Under the pieces are notes generated by a model, which made no database searches, was not told where the DNA came from, and saw nothing but the letters and a program-made list of their open reading frames with translations. 23,499 nt of DNA from Planoprotostelium fungivorum (Eukaryota; Evosea; Variosea; Cavosteliida; Cavosteliaceae). The translations under genes were made by a program, and so were the position numbers. Shown piece by piece: positions 1 through 10,133 of this stretch (position 1 is the first letter of the stretch; the number at the start of each line of letters is the position of its first letter). The stretch lies in contig MDYQ01000321.1 in assembly GCA_003024175.1 (NCBI GenBank), positions 1-23,499 of the forward strand, written 5' to 3'.

Positions 1-55
1 AATTTATTGTTTATTCGGATTCCGTTTTTTCGCGACACAAATCCTCAGCGACGAA

Positions 56-3000
56 ATGGTGAAGGCGTGTCTTGCGCTTTTATTCCTTCTCTTTTTGGGG
101 GTTTACTCTCATATCCCCGGAGACCCTACTCAGTATTGGCAATGGTGACCTGATGAATGATTCTTGGATGTCTGACATTAGCAGCGTCCACGGAGACTTC
201 AACCCAGCCGACGGAACTTGTAAATGTCTCCCAGGCTGGTCTGGAATCGATTGTTCATGTGAGAACCTCTGTCGATTTTGGAAGAAGTCTGACCTTCTGA
301 CGTCATTAAGTGTGTAACACCGATAGCGTATGTACGGATGGGAGGACATGCAGCCATGAATTTACAATTGTGGATGATATGAGCTACAGCTGTGCAGTCA
401 GTAAGAAAAGGACTTTTTGATGGACCACGCTGACACTTGTTTAGATTTCGATAACCAAGCCTTGACAGCCAACTTCCATAATCTGTCCACTGGTGTTGGT
501 ACGGGACACTTACAGGTGGGATATAGATGTAAAGATTGAATATAAGGACTCAAATTCTTCAAGAATTTGAAACAGAGAAATGGAGGTCCGATGATCTTCA
601 ACTGCTCATTGGCCGCTTGCCGAGTCGATCATGGTGAGTCCCCCAATTACCTTCTTATCAATTCTCTCCAGATTCCAATACGCAGACCATCGCTTGTTCC
701 AATGTCCACTGCTACTGCTCGACTTGGTGCGATGGAGAGGCTTGTGAGTGCTCTCAGACGTACGTTGCTCTCGTCTCACTTCGACCTTAGACAAAGACAA
801 TATCAACCAGATCACCTCCTTCACCATCGTGTGCGATACAAGCAAACACCTTTGCACCTACGATGGAGCCTTGAGAATCACCTTCCAGTGCAACAATTCT
901 GTCTGTCTCCTCCCCACGGCCACAAGAGAGGGAGCCAACACTGCATGGACATACGAGGTGAAGATACAGGCACCACCTTCAGAAGATGATATAAGACTCT
1001 GAATGACCTCTCGACAGGTTCGACTGACGCTCCTCGTCTGTCTGGCTGTGTTCGGTACCCTGTGGATCCTCCTCTTCATCACCATCATCTGGATCGCCGC
1101 TCCCGCGTGAGTTTTACGTGTTCCCTTCGATCTAATTCGATCAGGTACAAATTCGATATTCCGGCCCTGGACGACTATCACATGCAGGCCTCGTTGGCGT
1201 GGGAATACATCTCTTGCACGGTCAACAACTCCATCACCGGTACAGAGAAGGTCATCCTCAACAATATCTCTGGTTTCGCTAAGAGTGGAGAGGTGATGTA
1301 CCCTCCATCTACAACGAGACACTCAAGTACGTCAGGTGGTGGCCATCATGGGACCTTCTGGAGGGTGAGATCCTGGCGGGGTTGTAGATTGATTGACCGA
1401 TACAGTGGTAAGACGTCGTTCATCGACATCCTGGCCGGCCGCAAGAACACAGGTGTCATCCACGGACAAGTTCTCGTCAACGGAGCTCCCAGGTGAGATG
1501 ATTCACATCTGCCACACACTGACTCATGGGAGGGACGGTACATTCAAGAGAGTGTCGGGCTACGTCATGCAGGACGAAAAACTGATCGGAACTCTCACTG
1601 TGAAGGAGCATCTCATGTACGTCGCAAGATTGAAACTACCCTCCAACTTCAATTGGTCACAGAGAGAGGTATAGAGGATCCATCTTCTCAATGTCTTTCG
1701 CCTTTGGCCATTGTCTGACCATCCTTTAGGCTAAAGTGCTCCGCACGCTGTCTGATCTGGGGATATCGCACATCGCTGACACGTTGATTGGTACGGAGAT
1801 GACGAGAGGTATCTCGGGAGGAGAGAAGAGGAGAGTCACCATCGCATCTGAGTTGGTCAGTGATCCATGCATCTTATTCTTAGACGAGCCCACCAGTGGT
1901 CTCGATTCGCACACTTCTCAGAGGCTGATGAAGAGGTGACGCTATCTATTCCATTGGATATCTCGTGGCTCATCCGTTGTAGATTGAAGACCATGGCTGT
2001 GGAGAGAAACAAGACCATCTTGATGTCCATCCATCAGCCCAGCAGTGGCATATTCAATTCCTTCGATCAACTCATGCTCCTCTCCAGGGGTGAATGCGTC
2101 TACTACGGTCCTCGCTCTCAGGTGATAGATCCTACATTCATACTACACTGCTTCCCACTGACACCGTCAGGCCATGGACCACTTCGCCTCATTAGGCTAC
2201 CACTCCCCCCTTCACTACAACCCGGCAGATTATCTGTTGGATCTGGTCATTGAGAACGATCGATCCACCATCCGTGCCATGGCTAGATCTTACAGAGATG
2301 GACACGCCGCCAGGGACATGGTCAGACAGATTGATGAAGCAAAGGAGACTTACTTGGCGTGAGTTCATACATTAACACGAAGAGTGACGTGGATAGATCC
2401 ACGAGACATCGCAGACCTTCTCATTCCAGGAGAAGTGGTCTCACTCTTTCACCTGCCATCTTCAGGAGAGCGTGAGTATCTTCTTCATCGTGTGATATTG
2501 AACATCTGTAGAAAGTACGTCCCTCCTCCATCTGAACTGAGGGCACAATACATGACTTCGTGGTTCACTCAGGTGAGTCCCGTGACATCTTCATTCTCAC
2601 ATCCATTCACCCTCACAGGTCTACGTCATCGCTCACAGGACCTTCCTCAACAATTTCCGAAACCCTTACCTCCTCCGATTCCAGTACATCGCCGTCAGCG
2701 TCCTCGGTATCGTTCTGGGTGGGGTCTACTGGCATCCAGGTGAGCCATGGAGAGTAATGTCATCGGTCAAGTGACTCGCATCAGGTGTCTACATCTCCGA
2801 CGTGAAGGATCGTCTGGGGTGTCTCTTCTTCGTGATGAGTCTCCTGTCTTTCAGCAGCATGAGTTCCCTCGATGTCTGTGAGTGTTCTCACCGTCTCCCT
2901 CTTCTGACTTTTCAGTTTACAACGAGAGGAGCATCTTTGTGAGAGAGAGAGCGAATGGAATGTATACGACATCGGCCTACTTTGTGGCCAGGGCTATCTG

Positions 3001-3796
3001 TGACATTATACCCATGAGAGTGTTACCCACTATCATCCTTGGATCTACGACGTATTTCATGATCGGCATGGATACATCACTGTGGTCCACCTTCCTCTCC
3101 TTCATAGGTATCTCCCTCTCTTCACTCTTCACTCTTTTCTCCTCTCTGTCTTCACTCCTCACTCTTCTTTCTTCTCTCTCTTCACTCTTCTCTCTCTTCA
3201 CTCTTCTCTCTCTTCACTTTTCTCTCTCTTTACTCTTCTCACTCTTCATATCTCTCTCTTCACTCTTCTCACTCTTCACTCTTCTCACTCTCTTAGGTGT
3301 GTTGGTGGCTACATCTCTCTGCGCCTCATCTCTCTGCTTTGCCGTATCCACCATCTCCCCTTCTCTTGCTTTTGCTAATCTTCTCACCATCTTGATGCTG
3401 CTCTACTGTATGCTCTTTGGTGGTTTCTTGGTGGACACGAGGTCTGACGGACCCCTGAAGATACTGGGCTACATCTCCTTCTTGAAGTGAGTCTCTACAA
3501 TCCTACTGCGTCTCACCACCTCTCAGCTTTGGTTTCGATCTGCTAGTAACTCAGCAGTTCACACCGTTGACCATTCGAGTGCAGATCGCACCTGGTAGTT
3601 CAGAGTACTTTGATATCACGGGACAAGAGGTGAGATTGCCGTGATCACATGTAATGACAGCGTGCAGATCTTACGTAGGTTGAATCTGGAGGGAGGAAAT
3701 TCCACGGTGGATATCGTCGGTCTATGCGTCTGGTTTGCGGCCTATTTTGTCATCGCATACATCTGTCTCAAGTGGTTGGTTAAGGAGAAGAGATAA
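56..3796 (+). CDS. ABCG-family half-transporter with EGF-like, Cys-rich extracellular N-terminus
   Basis: An ATP-driven membrane transporter of the ABCG (White/Adp1) type; its substrate cannot be read from sequence. The start at 56 gives a signal peptide ([18 protein letters not shown]). I find 22 introns, for example 145-181, 744-790, 1493-1532 and 3108-3296. Domains in order: EGF-like cysteine-rich segments ([12 protein letters not shown] near 230; [11 protein letters not shown] near 712-743), a first TM helix (about 1018-1107), then the nucleotide-binding domain with Walker A GPSGGGKTS split by an intron near 1360-1420, Q-loop (GYVMQDE), signature [16 protein letters not shown] (1811-1858), Walker [14 protein letters not shown] (1870-1908) and the H-loop histidine in SIHQPSSG. 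An ABC2 membrane domain with about six helices follows and ends in the basic tail WLVKEKR. The layout matches yeast Adp1 and plant ABCG24/28-type proteins. All catalytic motifs are intact. Some early exon borders are approximate. Confidence 0.9.
3108..3296 (+). repeat. Pyrimidine-rich microsatellite filling an ABCG intron
   Basis: This intron, at 189 bp, is several times longer than its neighbours. It is almost wholly built of imperfect TCTCTTCACTCTTC-type units. Its borders (ATAG|GTATCT and CTCTTAG|GTGTG) restore the frame between TFLSFIG and VLVATSL. It looks like slippage expansion of a polypyrimidine tract. Confidence 0.85.
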
Positions 3797-4170
3797 TATA
3801 AACGTGAATCCCGATTTCGGCATCGGTGTCGAAACTCAAGGCTCCCAAGTTTAGCGTTGAAAGTGTCGACCATCTTACAGGTTTCCCCATATAGTGCATT
3901 GACTGCTGGAAGATCTCCACGCTTGACCTTCTTGGTATCTGTAAGAATATGTCGAAATCCTTTCATGTGAGACACGACGATCTCACATGAAAGGATTTCG
4001 TGTGTATTTTGACATTCCGATCGTTCCAACAGAAACTTCGGACTTCATTCCTGCGGCGAAAAATGTGGATACACACCATGTCTCGAGCCATCTCATCCTT
4101 CCAAACCATCGATCAGCACACACAGAGAGGTGATACTTGTTGGCAAGATATTTGGCTGCGTCTAAGCAAA
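3797..4170 (-). pseudogene. Decayed piggyBac-like transposase fragment
   Basis: Read on the minus strand, 4168 to 3983 is open and encodes a segment with LDAAKYLANKYH, CADRWFGRMRWLETW and then FFAAGMKSEVSVGTIGMSKYTRNPF. This resembles the piggyBac (DDE_Tnp_1_7) stretch around an aspartate-containing D-x-W/Y-F motif followed by a 'new G-x-x-x...R-x-P' segment. After a stop the frame shifts, and 3970-3800 reads DLPAVNALYGETCKMVDTF and then a segment with FRHRCRN, like the family's Y-N-x-x-M-x-x-V-D-x-F-N motif and basic segment. The frame break falls at the inverted repeat at 3953-4000. No intact start, DDE set or terminal repeats are visible, so I call it a relic. The assignment rests on motif memory, not an alignment. 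Confidence 0.4.
3953..4000. repeat. Perfect 20-bp inverted repeat with 8-bp loop
   Basis: The arms 3953-3972 and 3981-4000 are exact reverse complements around an 8-base loop (CACGACGA). Imperfect pairing may continue a few bases outward. It lies inside the transposase relic and coincides with its reading-frame break. Confidence 0.9.
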
Positions 4171-4684
4171 TACGGCTGGCCTGTGGGCCATTTTCACAGC
4201 CATTGTATTACATACATTTCCATACAATCCAATAAGGCTTTTGCTCGATACAGATGATTCCCAAATCTTCTCCCTACCATGCCTACATCGTCTCACTGAG
4301 CTTTACGTAACTGATGCTTATCTCAAAGTTGTGGTTAAACGTTGTCCAAATGGTCTCCCATGATTGTACTTGTTAATGCTGAGAAATGACCCGCTGAGCA
4401 TATCCCAGAGCGTCATATTGAGACAAAATAGACAATTCCAGAATACGGATAGATGCAGAATTGAGAGTATTCTATGATGACATTAATTTTGGACTGACAA
4501 TATGACCAGACAACCTGTTGGCTCAATTGGTGAAGGAGACATAGACAAATTAAACTCACCCAATCATAGAGAACAGCCCCATGGCCACACAAATATGTTA
4601 GAGGAGTCGTCCACTGGCGTCGCTATGATGGTTTCAGCTTTCATCATCATCGCCTCACACTAATCCGTCGACAGCAAAAGGATG
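4171..4684. other. Intergenic stretch, no supported gene
   Basis: Between the transposase relic and the tRNA-Glu. Both strands are broken by frequent stops and no intron model restores a recognisable protein. It may hold further decayed transposase sequence on the minus strand. A pol III-type T-run in minus-strand sense (AAAA near 4675-4679) lies just beyond the tRNA 3' end and probably ends its transcript. Confidence 0.4.
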
Positions 4685-4755
4685 TTCCCTCACCGGGAGT
4701 CGAACCCGGGGCTCAAGAGTGAGAGTCTTGGATGTTACCGCTACACCATAAGGGA
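4685..4755 (-). tRNA. tRNA-Glu (anticodon CUC)
   Basis: Folds by eye into a cloverleaf. The acceptor stem pairs TCCCTTA with TGAGGGA (one T-G pair) and has discriminator A. The A-box region is TGGTGTAGCGG and the T arm/B box is GGGTTCGACTCCC. The anticodon stem CAAGA/TCTTG holds the loop CTCTCAC, placing CTC at 34-36, which decodes GAG. Length is 71 nt with no intron and no encoded CCA. It is identical to the copy at 8178-8248. Confidence 0.93.
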
Positions 4756-4848
4756 TTGGTGATCGGCCAAATTATTGATCTGATGTGGTGCACAACGTAC
4801 ATTCTTATCATGAATTTTATCTTCTCAGTGACAAGTTGGTTCTCATCG

Positions 4849-5178
4849 TCAAGGACTACCAGATCCCAGGTCATCCATCTCTATCCTCTTGATCTTACCA
4901 ATGTGGGACCACTTGTACGATGTCTTGTGAGGATGACACACGTAAATCATATCTTCATCATACAGATCAACCTGAACAGCCAGCGTGGATAGCAACAGAA
5001 ATGCACTCTATGAAGAAGGGTACCACCTACCAACAAATTACTTGCCTGTTCGTGCACAATCACTGCCGGTAAGAAGCATGTCCTGCGATCACACCGTCAG
5101 TAACAAGTTGAGCCCGCGACAGAGCCAAACCTACCCATCGTGTTGACATTCATCGCTTCCTCTGCAGATATGAGACAT
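4849..5178 (-). CDS. Weakly supported small gene, unknown function
   Basis: I do not recognise this protein. A three-exon model keeps one frame: exons 5135-5178, 5046-5082 and 4849-5007. It starts MSHICRGSDECQHDG, runs through a hydrophobic stretch (SAFLLLSTLAVQ) and then VDLYDEDMIYVCHPHKTS, and stops at 4849-4851. The second intron would be GC-AG with a perfect GCAAGT donor. Splicing a further intron (GTAAGA...GGTAG) instead of reading to the stop would give an exon with VLDDENQLVTEKIKF, but that frame runs on into the tRNA gene. Against the model: the product is short, has no family match and its 3' end is ambiguous. It sits just downstream of the LAMTOR5-like gene on the same strand. Confidence 0.3.
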
Positions 5179-5324
5179 CTTCTCATGGTTTCAACGTCTG
5201 TTATCCGCCGCTGTGAATATTAGAGGGATGTAGTTGGTAGCAATTAGATTTCCGCATCGGATACAAGTACTGTCCAACTGTCTTACATCAGAAGTGGCGT
5301 CATTACAACATTCTGAAATCGCTT

Positions 5325-5740
5325 TTATGAAGGAGGTAATTTGAAGACACCAACCGAGAGATCTTCGTGGCTTCTTATAAATATCGTGCTGACATGTCGA
5401 TCAGAACGTTCTAAAGGCACAAATGTGACCCACTTGTATTCCGTCTCAACGACGACAACTGCTTGAGGATCTGACGTCAGACGATTTGCTTTCGTTGTGA
5501 TAGAGGACACCAGACCAGCTGATTTGTTCGTGGCTGTCCCCTTGGCTACGCAAGTCAGAGGTAGAATTCAGCAATTGGCTCACCACTGAGGCACAGACCG
5601 TTCTTATCGCTGCAGACAACTCCCACCGCACCTTCCCGCAGTCTATATTATCATCAGTCCATCACAACAGTCCGAGTCACACACGCATTATCCATGGCCT
5701 TGTTGATGGCTGCATCCATAGACGGGTTAACGAAACTCAT
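5325..5740 (-). CDS. LAMTOR5: LAMTOR5/HBXIP-like Ragulator subunit
   Basis: Predicted small roadblock-fold subunit of the Ragulator complex, which tethers Rag GTPases and TORC1 to the lysosome or late endosome. Four exons (5685-5740, 5584-5642, 5434-5545, 5325-5388) join in phase to 96 residues, close to the animal protein's 91. It begins MSFVNPSMDAAINKAMDNA. The middle shows GVVCSDKNGLCLS and then KANRLTSDPQAVVVVE, matching the family's GVLCTDSQGLNLG and AAKLTSDP segments. The end, FIRSHEDLSVGVFKLPPS, matches the family's final beta-strand. Introns are 38-45 bp with GTGTGT, GTGAGC and GTGGGT donors. The similarity comes from remembered family features but runs along the whole protein. Confidence 0.78.
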
Positions 5741-6477
5741 CTCTTCTCGTGTTGGGATGGCTCTATCTGATGAGATCTCCACCGAAAAAAAATAGACCGA
5801 TAATCATCATTATGATTCTCTACACTGCGATTCACCTCTATCGAATGGAAGACATGTTCTTCTCCTTAACCTTCCACTGAGTCTGATTTCCCCTTCATGA
5901 ACGCCATTCATCCACCTTCCACCTCCCTTCCTGCCGTGTTCTATCAGTTGGAATGAGGTTCTGCTCTTCCACACTTCCTCCGGGTGGGAGATGCAGCCAG
6001 CAGTTCCAAGACGTTGCGGTCGATTCCTGACCATTATCGGCCAGGCCGCATCCGTACAGACATCGTACATAAGAAAGCTTCCAGAGTTGCAGGCAACATC
6101 GAGCACATGGTGATGGAGGCTCGAATGACCTCCCGCCTCAGCAGCAACAGCGGCTGACATCCAAGTGAATCGAATTTTGGCCCCAGAGAGAATGGGATGC
6201 AGTTGTAACGAGAGCCTTGGTCCTCTCACCACCCCACAATGCGTCCGTGTGAGATTCTGAGGATGAGAGAGAACAAGCTCGCCCATCATCAAGTTTTAAA
6301 CGTAGAAGAGGGAACGTTACAACCACCCAGCAACCCTGGCAAGCTGTCCGAATGTACAGTTGTATTACAATTTTTGTATAAATAGAAGAATGCATCGAAC
6401 GTCTCGTGATCTCATCATCTCATCATTGACACCAAAGACACAGAAGAGAAGCGTTCGTATCAAAATGGATAGAGTCT
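5741..6477. other. Intergenic region with no confident gene
   Basis: Lies between the start of the LAMTOR5-like gene and the stop of the acyltransferase. The minus strand has an uninterrupted 160-codon frame (6292-5810) with VLDVACNSGSF, which loosely recalls a methyltransferase motif I. The rest resembles no methyltransferase, and competing frames on both strands are also open. Another minus frame contains WLHLPPGGSVEEQ. I cannot join these into one phase-consistent model. A TATAAATA element at about 6375 on the plus strand has no convincing gene after it. A real but divergent minus-strand gene here is possible. Confidence 0.35.
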
Positions 6478-8038
6478 TTATCGTCTCTTCTTGTCGTCTG
6501 CTGTCTTGTGATAGATCAACTCGAGGTAATCTGCACCACCCAATTTGCTGATCACCACCTCCGCGATGACCACGACGAGAACGTACCATCTCACCTACCA
6601 TCGAGTCAACTTTAGATCATCATCATCATCATCGTGTCACCAGAGAGTAATTGAACATCCCGTAGAGGGCTAAAGATACGAAACAGATCCAAACGAAGAC
6701 GGAAAAGAGGAGCGTTGTAGTTTGAGGGTCCACACTCAATCTCTTCCCTGGAAATCTTTTCTTCTCGTAAAAGTCTTTCAGGTCGGCTGTCGGACATGAT
6801 GAGTGAGAGAAATGTGGAACGTGATCTCATTCACCTTCCTTCTTCCTCCACAGCTCGGAGATCCACTCTGACGCTTTCTCTTCTTCAATTGGCACCTATC
6901 GCGTGTCACCACCACAGATGATTTGCATCGTGATCGTGATGATCTCCCGACGATCTTCATCATCTCCACGACCAGACGATCAATCTTCACCTCTCGAATT
7001 GGAATCCTCTGCACGTGAAAGTGAATCTCGTTCGGCAGCTGCAACTGCAGTAATTCCTTCTCTGATTGGGGGATCTGCTGCTCTGGAAGGTAACCGATGG
7101 TCACGTTGTAGACGGCGTCGATCTTGTGACGCGTGAGGGAGAGCGTGTGGGTGAGACCTCTCGTGCGAGGATAAAGAGTGTATTCTACTCTGGGCAGATT
7201 GTTCTTCTCAGAGTAGGCGTAGCTCTGTCGACGTCAGGGAAGAGAGGTCATCCATTCACCTTGATTCGGTTGTCCGGGCACAAGTCTGTGCCTTCGGGGA
7301 AGATGAGCAACTGAAAGTTGTAATCGTGTTGAGAGTAATGCTCGAGGACTCTCCTGATCGTGGTGAGAAAGAATGAGAGATGTTTCGTCTCACGTGATGT
7401 TCTTCTCATCTTGTTCCCATCTCCTGTGGAGGAAGAGGAAACAGAACTTTTGCATGGCCCAACCGAAGCCGGGCACGTTCTTGAGTCCGTATTTGAGGAC
7501 GATCTTCTCTCTCTGAAGAGTTCCCGTTCGGTGCAAGAGACACCTGCTCGACGTCGGCATGGATGTGCAAGATGGAGGTGTCACCATAAGAACTGCCAAT
7601 CTAGACGCGTGCGGTGGTTGGCGATGATGATGGCAGTTTCTTTGTTGTTTTGGAAAATGTCGTCACCGACTGTGACGATGGAAGTACCCATGACATATTC
7701 TGTAGGGGTCAATTCACTTCAAATTGAGAAGACACGATTGGAATGTAAGTGTCCAATATCGAGTCAGCAGCGAGGATTGGGGAGATCGATCACCGTAGAA
7801 GAAGACAGAGATTCTGAACCACCATGCCGCTAAGAAATCGCACCAAGAGCGATACGCTCTCCAAGAGAAGGGGAAAACGAGTAAGAGGGGAGGAAACAAG
7901 AGGAAGATGTCCCCCAAAAGGCAGGTAAAGAAGAGAGAGAAGAGGAAGAGTCCTCCCGTGACGGTGATCTGAGAAAAATGCATGAGGATTGATCGTTCTT
8001 ACGCAAGTCACCTTCTTCTGCGGTTTAGTATCCACCAT
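6478..8038 (-). CDS. LCLAT1/AGPAT5-type lysophospholipid acyltransferase
   Basis: An ER-membrane enzyme that transfers an acyl group from acyl-CoA to lysophosphatidic acid or a lysophospholipid such as lysophosphatidylinositol or lysocardiolipin. Nine exons; exon 1 is 8012-8038 (MVDTKPQKK). A long hydrophobic N-terminal region follows, then catalytic motif I NHRTRLDW (H-x4-D), VPGFGWAMQ, and the substrate motif LLIFPEGTDLCPDNR (about 7300-7260). The family-typical YAYSEKNNLPRVEY, PRTRGLT, and IPQSEKELLQLQLPNEIHFH come next. The C-terminus has DLKDFYEKKRFPGK, a TM pair and GGADYLELIYHK, which parallels the GGLEIIEL ending of animal LCLAT1. About 390 residues, as expected for the family. An exon near 6805-6850 needs GAAG|GTGAAT as donor to keep phase. 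All catalytic residues are present. Confidence 0.88.
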
Positions 8039-8177
8039 GCAGACGATGTCGGTGTGAGCAAATTTGTTGGCCGGAAAAAGTGGAAAATCGGAAAAAACGA
8101 ATTGTATTTTTTACGATGCTACACATTTGATTATGATGCGATTAATGAAGTTAAAAATTCAGCGCGCGAAACACCGA

Positions 8178-8248
8178 TCCCTTATGGTGTAGCGGTAACA
8201 TCCAAGACTCTCACTCTTGAGCCCCGGGTTCGACTCCCGGTGAGGGAA
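8178..8248 (+). tRNA. tRNA-Glu (anticodon CUC), second copy
   Basis: Identical over all 71 bases to the minus-strand copy at 4685-4755, with the same stems and CTC anticodon. Both copies are followed by CATCCTTTT, which gives the pol III terminator. It lies 140 bp upstream of the acyltransferase start, transcribed divergently from it. Confidence 0.93.
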
Positions 8249-8560
8249 CATCCTTTTACTGTAGGCCATAGATCTATCTTTACCTTGCTCGGTGCAGTCT
8301 AACGCCGTCGTATCAGCTCGCGTGGTCTTCATTCTTTGGCAATTCTCTTGCCTTTTTGAATTTTGAACTCCAGGATAACAAAGAATATGGAAATATTTCT
8401 CCGTTAGTTCCGAGACCAAGAAGAGGCCGGTCTGTACCGCTTCGCTACAAATCAGATTCTGCTCGAATTCGACAGCAGCACCTCGGGGGACATCCATCAC
8501 CTTCTATATGGACACCCAAACACCAAAATAAGGACGTATTTACAACGACAAAAACGTCAG
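8249..8560 (+). other. Upstream region of the GPCR gene
   Basis: No gene supported. A 113-codon minus-strand frame (8500-8159) crosses the tRNA and is rejected. The stretch probably holds the tRNA terminator followed by the promoter and 5' leader of the GPCR gene. Confidence 0.4.
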
Positions 8561-10133
8561 ATGTCTTTGACAACATCATGGTCTTCGCTGGAAATGGAGA
8601 GGGAGGCAGTGTTAGATTTCAATACGGAAGAGGTTCGCATCATCTCCCAAGCAACTTTGATCGTCAGTGTCTTGTCTCTATTTGGATCGAGCTTCATGCT
8701 CCACAGCTACTTCAGTTTCAGTCGAGGCAAGGGAATCACCAAAGTGAGTCTCGTTTTTCATTTCAGTTTTGCATTTCCAACAATCTTTGATGTAGAAGAT
8801 CAACTCAAGATCACAGTTGATCGCTCACTTAGCCGCGTCTGATTTTGGATGGGCTGTAGTGGGTATCATCACTGAGGTCCCACTGGTCCTTCGAAAAGAG
8901 ATGGATCCATGGTTTCAACAGACAGTCCGACATCTCTTCCAGTTATTCGCACGAACGAGCGTCGTGTGGACATGTTGCATCGCCTTCTATCTGTGCCGAT
9001 CTGTCTGTCGAACCGTAAGATATTCCAACAGTGCCGAGATCGAGAAGACGTGAGTGGGATGGATATCATCTACATCTTCAGCATATCATTGGACATCACA
9101 TCACCATCCACCGTGTGAGATCTGATGATTGACATGAATACAGACCTCTGATGGTGCCTGAAGAGAGAGAACGAAAGACGAGTAAGATATCGAATCAGAG
9201 TTGGTTGATGTTCATGATCTTCGCATGGGGCATGCCTCTCGCCATGCTCGCCGTCGAGGCAACTTCTGGTATCCTCGTACCACAAGTGACTATAGAGCCA
9301 AACAAGGTGAATCCGAATTCTTCATCTCTTACGTGTATACTTTTCATACATCATGGTAGCTGATGAGGACAGGAGAGACGATACACTGGATTATATTTTC
9401 CAACAGACGAATTTTATCTGTGGGCTTGGCTCCTTCCCATCGCTTTGGCCGGTTTATTTCAGAGTGAGACAGCTCTCCATCATCTAATCATCACCATGTC
9501 TCCCATCACACCGTCTCATCTTCGTATGATAAACACGAATCATCTACGAAGACTTATTTCGTCCATTATTTATCTGATTTCATCCAGTCATCTGCGTCAC
9601 CATCATCTTCAACAAAGTTCAAACGAGTAAGAGTGCATATCTCAACATGAGAAATAAGATGTGAGACACCACTTGACAAACTCCATCTCACCCCGCATCA
9701 GATCTGCACCCATAAAACTGAAGTTGAGAGTCTTACTCTACGTCATGGTCTTTCTTGTCTGCTGGCCTCTCAATTTTCTAACCGCTGGCCTCTACGCTTT
9801 CTGGCCACACAAGACTTACTTCGGGCTCAGTCTCGCCTTCAGTGTGTTTCTAAATTCACAAGGTGAGAACACGGACGTCCTTCCTTCTCTTACGTCTACA
9901 GGTTTCCTCAACTCGGTCGTCTATGGCTTCACGAACAAAGGTCTGAGAGACAACTACAACGGGAACCTCTGGGTGCTTCCCTTTGTCGTTGTCTTCTCTC
10001 CGTTCCTCTTGCCCTTCTCCATCGTTCTACACGCCTGTAGGAAGGTGAAGATCGAGCTACTATGACACAAGTACTCACGGTGACGCAGGTGCGACCGAAG
10101 AAGGATCCAGGAGACAGAGAGAGTGTCAATTGA
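8561..10133 (+). CDS. Seven-TM receptor of the cAMP-receptor-like (class E) type
   Basis: A G-protein-coupled receptor at the cell surface; ligand unknown. Eight exons in perfect phase (8561-8743, 8796-9049, 9144-9306, 9373-9463, 9588-9660, 9702-9862, 9902-9972, 10041-10133) give 362 residues. TM1 is IISQATLIVSVLSLFGSS; TM2 contains LIAHLAASDFGWAVVGII. TM3 is ARTSVVWTCCIAFYLCRSV, TM4 SWLMFMIFAWGMPLAML, TM5 EFYLWAWLLPIALAGLF followed by an exon-5 helix. TM6 is VLLYVMVFLVCWPLNFL, and TM7 ends with GFLNSVVYGFTNKGLR, the G-F-L-N-x-x-x-Y-G signature of cAMP/cAMP-like receptors. Splicing intron 9973-10040 gives a polar cytoplasmic tail (LWEGEDRATMTQ... DRESVN). Reading through it would give an eighth hydrophobic stretch and an earlier stop at 10062-10064. 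No N-terminal signal peptide is evident. Confidence 0.85.

Noticed and set aside
858-1322. 154-codon minus-strand open frame
   Set aside because: Lies antisense to well-supported ABCG exons; composition is Arg/Ser-rich shadow sequence.
4000-4257. 86-codon plus-strand frame
   Set aside because: The minus-strand piggyBac-like reading explains this stretch better; the plus frame resembles nothing.
5810-6292. 160-codon minus-strand frame with a methyltransferase-like VLDVACNSGSF
   Set aside because: No other methyltransferase motif, and overlapping frames are equally open; kept only as a note in the intergenic entry.
7066-7314. 82-codon plus-strand frame
   Set aside because: Antisense shadow of the acyltransferase exons containing FPEGT and IPQSEKE.
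8159-8500. 113-codon minus-strand open frame
   Set aside because: It runs through the antisense of the tRNA-Glu gene and gives the familiar spurious RESNPG-type translation of tRNA antisense.
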